This document shows positions 61,713 to 64,000 of a DNA stretch of 64,000 nucleotides, piece after piece (the first letter of the stretch is position 1; the number at the start of each line of letters is the position of its first letter). The position numbers and the translations under genes were made by a program. The stretch is from Fibrobacter sp. GTDB lineage: Bacteria > Fibrobacterota > Fibrobacteria > Fibrobacterales > Fibrobacteraceae. The DNA lies in the NCBI GenBank assembly GCA_024398965.1, contig JAKSIF010000014.1, forward strand, positions 1 through 64,000. Reading direction: 5' to 3'. The notes beneath the pieces were generated by a model that was not told the DNA's origin, did no database searches, and saw only the letters and a list, made by a program, of their open reading frames with translations.

Positions 61713-63131
61713 CTAGAACTGGAAATAAAGGAAAGGGTTGTAGCTCTGAGTAAACAAGGCCAGAACCGCCAATACAAAAATCAATAAAGCTACGGAGACT
61801 CGCTTTACACTAACTTTATTGCACCAGTCATAGGATCTAAATTTCCAGAAGGACAGCAGCCAAGCCAAGGCCATGAAGAACAGGCAACTGGGAGTGAATA
61901 TTTCTGCACTCAAAATGGCATCCGCTCCACTGACTGCGTTAAGTCCGAGCATAGCCTTCCACATACGCCAGGCTTCACCAATGTTGTCGGCACGGAACAG
62001 AACCCAACCGAAAAGAACGATTACCTGGGTAACAAGCAGCTGCACAAACTTGGGAGCCTTGGCGTAGAAAGCCTGCTTGTTGTTCGCGCGTTCCACAATC
62101 ATAAAGAAGGCATGGTACAGGCCCCAGCAAATAAACGTCCAGTTGGCGCCATGCCACACGCCGCTGACAAACATCACCATGAACAGGTTGAAGTACAGGC
62201 GAGCCTTCCCCACACGATTGCCACCCAAGGCAATATAAAGATAGTCGCGGAACCAGCTGGTAAGGGAAATATGCCAACGCTTCCAGAATTCCGTAATGCT
62301 CAGAGAGCGATAGGGGCCATCGAAATTCCTGGGGAAATGGAACCCGAGCATTAGGCCAAGACCGATAGCCATGTTGGAATAGGCTGAAAAGTCAAAATAA
62401 ATCTGGAACATGTAAGCCAGCGCACCCCACCAGCTATTCAAGACACCAGGAGCATCCGCGGCAAAGACCCGGTCTGCAATGATGCCCACCTGGTTCGCCA
62501 GGAAAATTTTTTCTCCGAAGCCGAAGCAGAAGAAGACCATGCCTCGGACAAAGTTTTCAAGCGTGTGGGTTCGAGTATCAAGTTCTTCCGCCACCGTATT
62601 GTAACGGACTATAGGCCCCGCCACCAACTGGGGGAATAAGGCCACGTAGCATGCGAAGGTCGTAAAATTCTTTACCGGAGGTGCCGTGCCACGCCATACA
62701 TCAATGGCGTAACTCATGGACTGGAAGGTATAGAAGGAAATACCCACAGGCAAAAGAACGGTCATCACATGGAACGGTTCTCCGCCGAATTTTTCTACCA
62801 CAGCGTTTATGGCGCCCATGCCAAACATGTAGTACTTAAAGAATCCCAGGGCACCGAGGTTCACCACCACTGCAAGAGCCAAGCCCAAGTTGCGTTGCAG
62901 CCTGCTTGCGCCTTCTGCGGAAATCAGCTTACCGGCAATATAAACCACCAGGGTGGAACCGAACATCAAAAAGACAAGCCATGGTTCCAACCAGCCATAA
63001 AAGATATAGCTGAAGACCGTGATGAAAAAATTCAGGTAGGAATGCCTTGCGCCCAGCTTGAACAGCACAAAGTACCCGACAAGGAACGTCGGAAGAAAAT
63101 AGAACAAGAAAAGCTGGGAAGAAAAAACCAT
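61713..63131 (-). CDS. MBOAT family O-acyltransferase (AlgI/DltB-like)
   Basis: 472 residues with about 10-12 membrane helices (LFLFYFLPTFLVGYFVLFKL at the start). Contains NFDGPYRSLSITEFWKRWHI, the conserved MBOAT segment, and HGANWTFICWGLYHAF, holding the active His. AlgI-type proteins pass acyl groups, usually acetyl, across the membrane to an extracellular partner that modifies alginate, cellulose or other polysaccharides. No AlgJ/X-like partner is encoded next to it here. The histidine kinase follows 3 nt later. Confidence 0.9.
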   Translation of the reverse strand: MVFSSQLFLFYFLPTFLVGYFVLFKLGARHSYLNFFITVFSYIFYGWLEPWLVFLMFGSTLVVYIAGKLISAEGASRLQRNLGLALAVVVNLGALGFFKYYMFGMGAINAVVEKFGGEPFHVMTVLLPVGISFYTFQSMSYAIDVWRGTAPPVKNFTTFACYVALFPQLVAGPIVRYNTVAEELDTRTHTLENFVRGMVFFCFGFGEKIFLANQVGIIADRVFAADAPGVLNSWWGALAYMFQIYFDFSAYSNMAIGLGLMLGFHFPRNFDGPYRSLSITEFWKRWHISLTSWFRDYLYIALGGNRVGKARLYFNLFMVMFVSGVWHGANWTFICWGLYHAFFMIVERANNKQAFYAKAPKFVQLLVTQVIVLFGWVLFRADNIGEAWRMWKAMLGLNAVSGADAILSAEIFTPSCLFFMALAWLLSFWKFRSYDWCNKVSVKRVSVALLIFVLAVLALFTQSYNPFLYFQF

Positions 63132-63139
63132 ATAGGAAT

Positions 63140-63526
63140 TTATTCGTTGACCTCGATTGCCAGGTAACGGGGGCTTTCGTCATCGAAGTATTCATCTTCC
63201 ACGGCTCCGTCCCAATTGCCTTCCAGAGGAACCAAGGTCAGCTTATGCTTTGCCTTGGCCTTGAATTCGCTAACGTTACCCTTGGACTTGTCAGCCATCT
63301 TGTCCTTCACCTTGCCGCGGGCAATCAGCGGATTGTAAACGCCCACCAGGATTTCCTTAGCGTCCATGCCAGAAAGCACCTTGTACTTGAACACATACAC
63401 GTAGCTATACAGATCGTTGCTGGGCATCTTGCCCGGGATTTCGGTCAAGCGACCTTCTACAGAAACAGGATCCGCAAAAGCGAACATGGCTAGTGCAAAA
63501 AGAAGAGCAATCAGTTTCTTGAACAT
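63140..63526 (-). CDS. Small exported hypothetical protein
   Basis: About 128 residues: a signal peptide (MFKKLIALLFALAMFAFAD), then a beta-strand-rich domain (SYVYVFKYKVLSGMDAKEI, HKLTLVPLEGNWDGAVEDE). No known family. The start ATG 63526 is supported by AGAGG upstream. It precedes the MBOAT gene by 8 nt and is probably co-transcribed, so it could support the acyltransferase. Confidence 0.65.
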   Translation of the reverse strand: MFKKLIALLFALAMFAFADPVSVEGRLTEIPGKMPSNDLYSYVYVFKYKVLSGMDAKEILVGVYNPLIARGKVKDKMADKSKGNVSEFKAKAKHKLTLVPLEGNWDGAVEDEYFDDESPRYLAIEVNE

Positions 63527-63623
63527 GGGAAACCTCTTAAAAATAACTCCCACAATTTATAAAAAAAGGAATCTATCCAAATGAAGAAGATAGCGCTCCC
63601 TAGAGAAAATGCAGAAAAAAAAG

Positions 63624-63653
63624 AAAGGCGCTTAACTTTCGTTAAGCGCCTTT
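63624..63653 (-). terminator. Terminator downstream of tRNA-Asn
   Basis: 13-bp perfect stem AAAGGCGCTTAAC with GTTAAGCGCCTTT around TTTC, followed on the minus strand by an eight-T run. Confidence 0.9.
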
Positions 63654-63655
63654 CG

Positions 63656-63728
63656 CTGCTTCACTTGGACTCGAACCAAGGACAACGCGATTAACAGTCG
63701 CGGGCTCTACCAACTGAGCTATGAAGCA
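63656..63728 (-). tRNA. tRNA-Asn (anticodon GTT)
   Basis: 73 nt. The 7-bp acceptor stem (TGCTTCA with TGAAGCA) has discriminator G. The D arm has GCTCAGTTGGTAGAGC. The anticodon loop CTGTTAA gives GTT. The T arm has TTGGTTCGAGTCCAA. CCA is not encoded. Confidence 0.95.
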
Positions 63729-63847
63729 ATCAGGTCTTTGGGATTTCTCTCATCGACGGGCACAAATATAGATATTCAGGAACATTTGTCAAGGGCAAAG
63801 GGCAAAAAAAGTTGATTTTTTTTTGAAAAAAGTCGAATTTTTTCAGG

Positions 63848-64000
63848 TCACACCAGCTTGGCCATGTCCTCAGGATACTTTTCGCAGGAGAACACCCTCG
63901 GTTCCTTCCAGTAAGGCAGCTGGATTTCTGCCTTGTAGGCGTAAAGCATATGGCTTCTGCCACCGAGCACGGCATAATCCTCCGGCGACAAGGCGTCTTC
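63848..64000 (-). CDS. C-terminal end of an unidentified protein (cut by window edge)
   Basis: An open frame from the window edge to TGA: 50 codons reading EDYAVLGGRSHMLYAYKAEI, LPYWKEPRVFSCEKYPED and ending MAKLV. The rest lies outside the window. No family can be named from this piece. About 120 bp separate its stop from the tRNA. Confidence 0.55.
   Translation of the reverse strand, partial: EDALSPEDYAVLGGRSHMLYAYKAEIQLPYWKEPRVFSCEKYPEDMAKLV

Overview
The window looks like part of a Fibrobacter (Fibrobacterota) chromosome. The evidence is a lipoprotein with repeated Fibrobacter major-paralogous (FISUC-type) domains, secreted proteins with long (SSSS-x)n linkers and basic C-terminal tails, a secreted pectate lyase, and no Gram-positive features. 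About 58 protein genes or fragments are present, mostly on the minus strand, plus one tRNA-Asn. I see no phage, insertion sequence, rRNA or CRISPR array.

Layout. 1-12.4 kb: the end of asd, a giant GLUG/InlB-repeat surface protein, an M29 aminopeptidase, a lone TonB-like protein, alr, ogt, and two Fibrobacter-type hypothetical genes. 12.4-13.2 kb: a scar where the tail of an MFS transporter gene abuts a 366-bp, nearly identical, broken copy of the gene at 10198-11313. 13.2-15.8 kb: the FISUC lipoprotein. 15.8-21.1 kb: a complete DUF3450 / long ExbB / ExbB / ExbD / TonB / TPR operon, the gene order of the Vibrio TonB2-type energy-coupling system. 21.2-30.6 kb: envelope genes (ankyrin lipoprotein, MltD-like LysM transglycosylase, OmpA protein with thrombospondin-3 repeats, SlyD-like isomerase with a cysteine-rich tail, an SDR).

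30.6-39.9 kb: a divergent dnaA, a U32 peptidase-family protein, a Wzi-like outer-membrane protein, pilT, an acidic TPR protein and a Trm112-like protein. 39.9-46.5 kb: a glycosylation module with three GT2 proteins (one fused to a membrane/Rossmann region) and a DUF2723 GT-C-like transferase. It lies directly downstream of nusB and the riboflavin genes ribH, ribBA, ribE and ribD (46.5-50.8 kb), possibly in one long transcription unit that starts with envelope genes (rhodanese lipoprotein, PAS protein, barrel-like protein, lamin-tail-domain protein, up to 54.6 kb). 54.7-64 kb: M23 peptidase, NIF3 protein, metK, pectate lyase, hybrid histidine kinase, MBOAT acyltransferase, a small secreted protein, tRNA-Asn and the end of an unidentified gene.

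The most unusual signals are short interspersed repeats read in frame as protein (ExbB tail, TPR N-terminus, two insertions in RibD), a DnaA whose DNA-recognition residues differ from consensus, the duplication scar at 12.8 kb, heptamer repeats directly upstream of tonB and ribE, and several genes whose -10-like box lies only 6-7 nt before the ATG, suggesting leaderless mRNAs.
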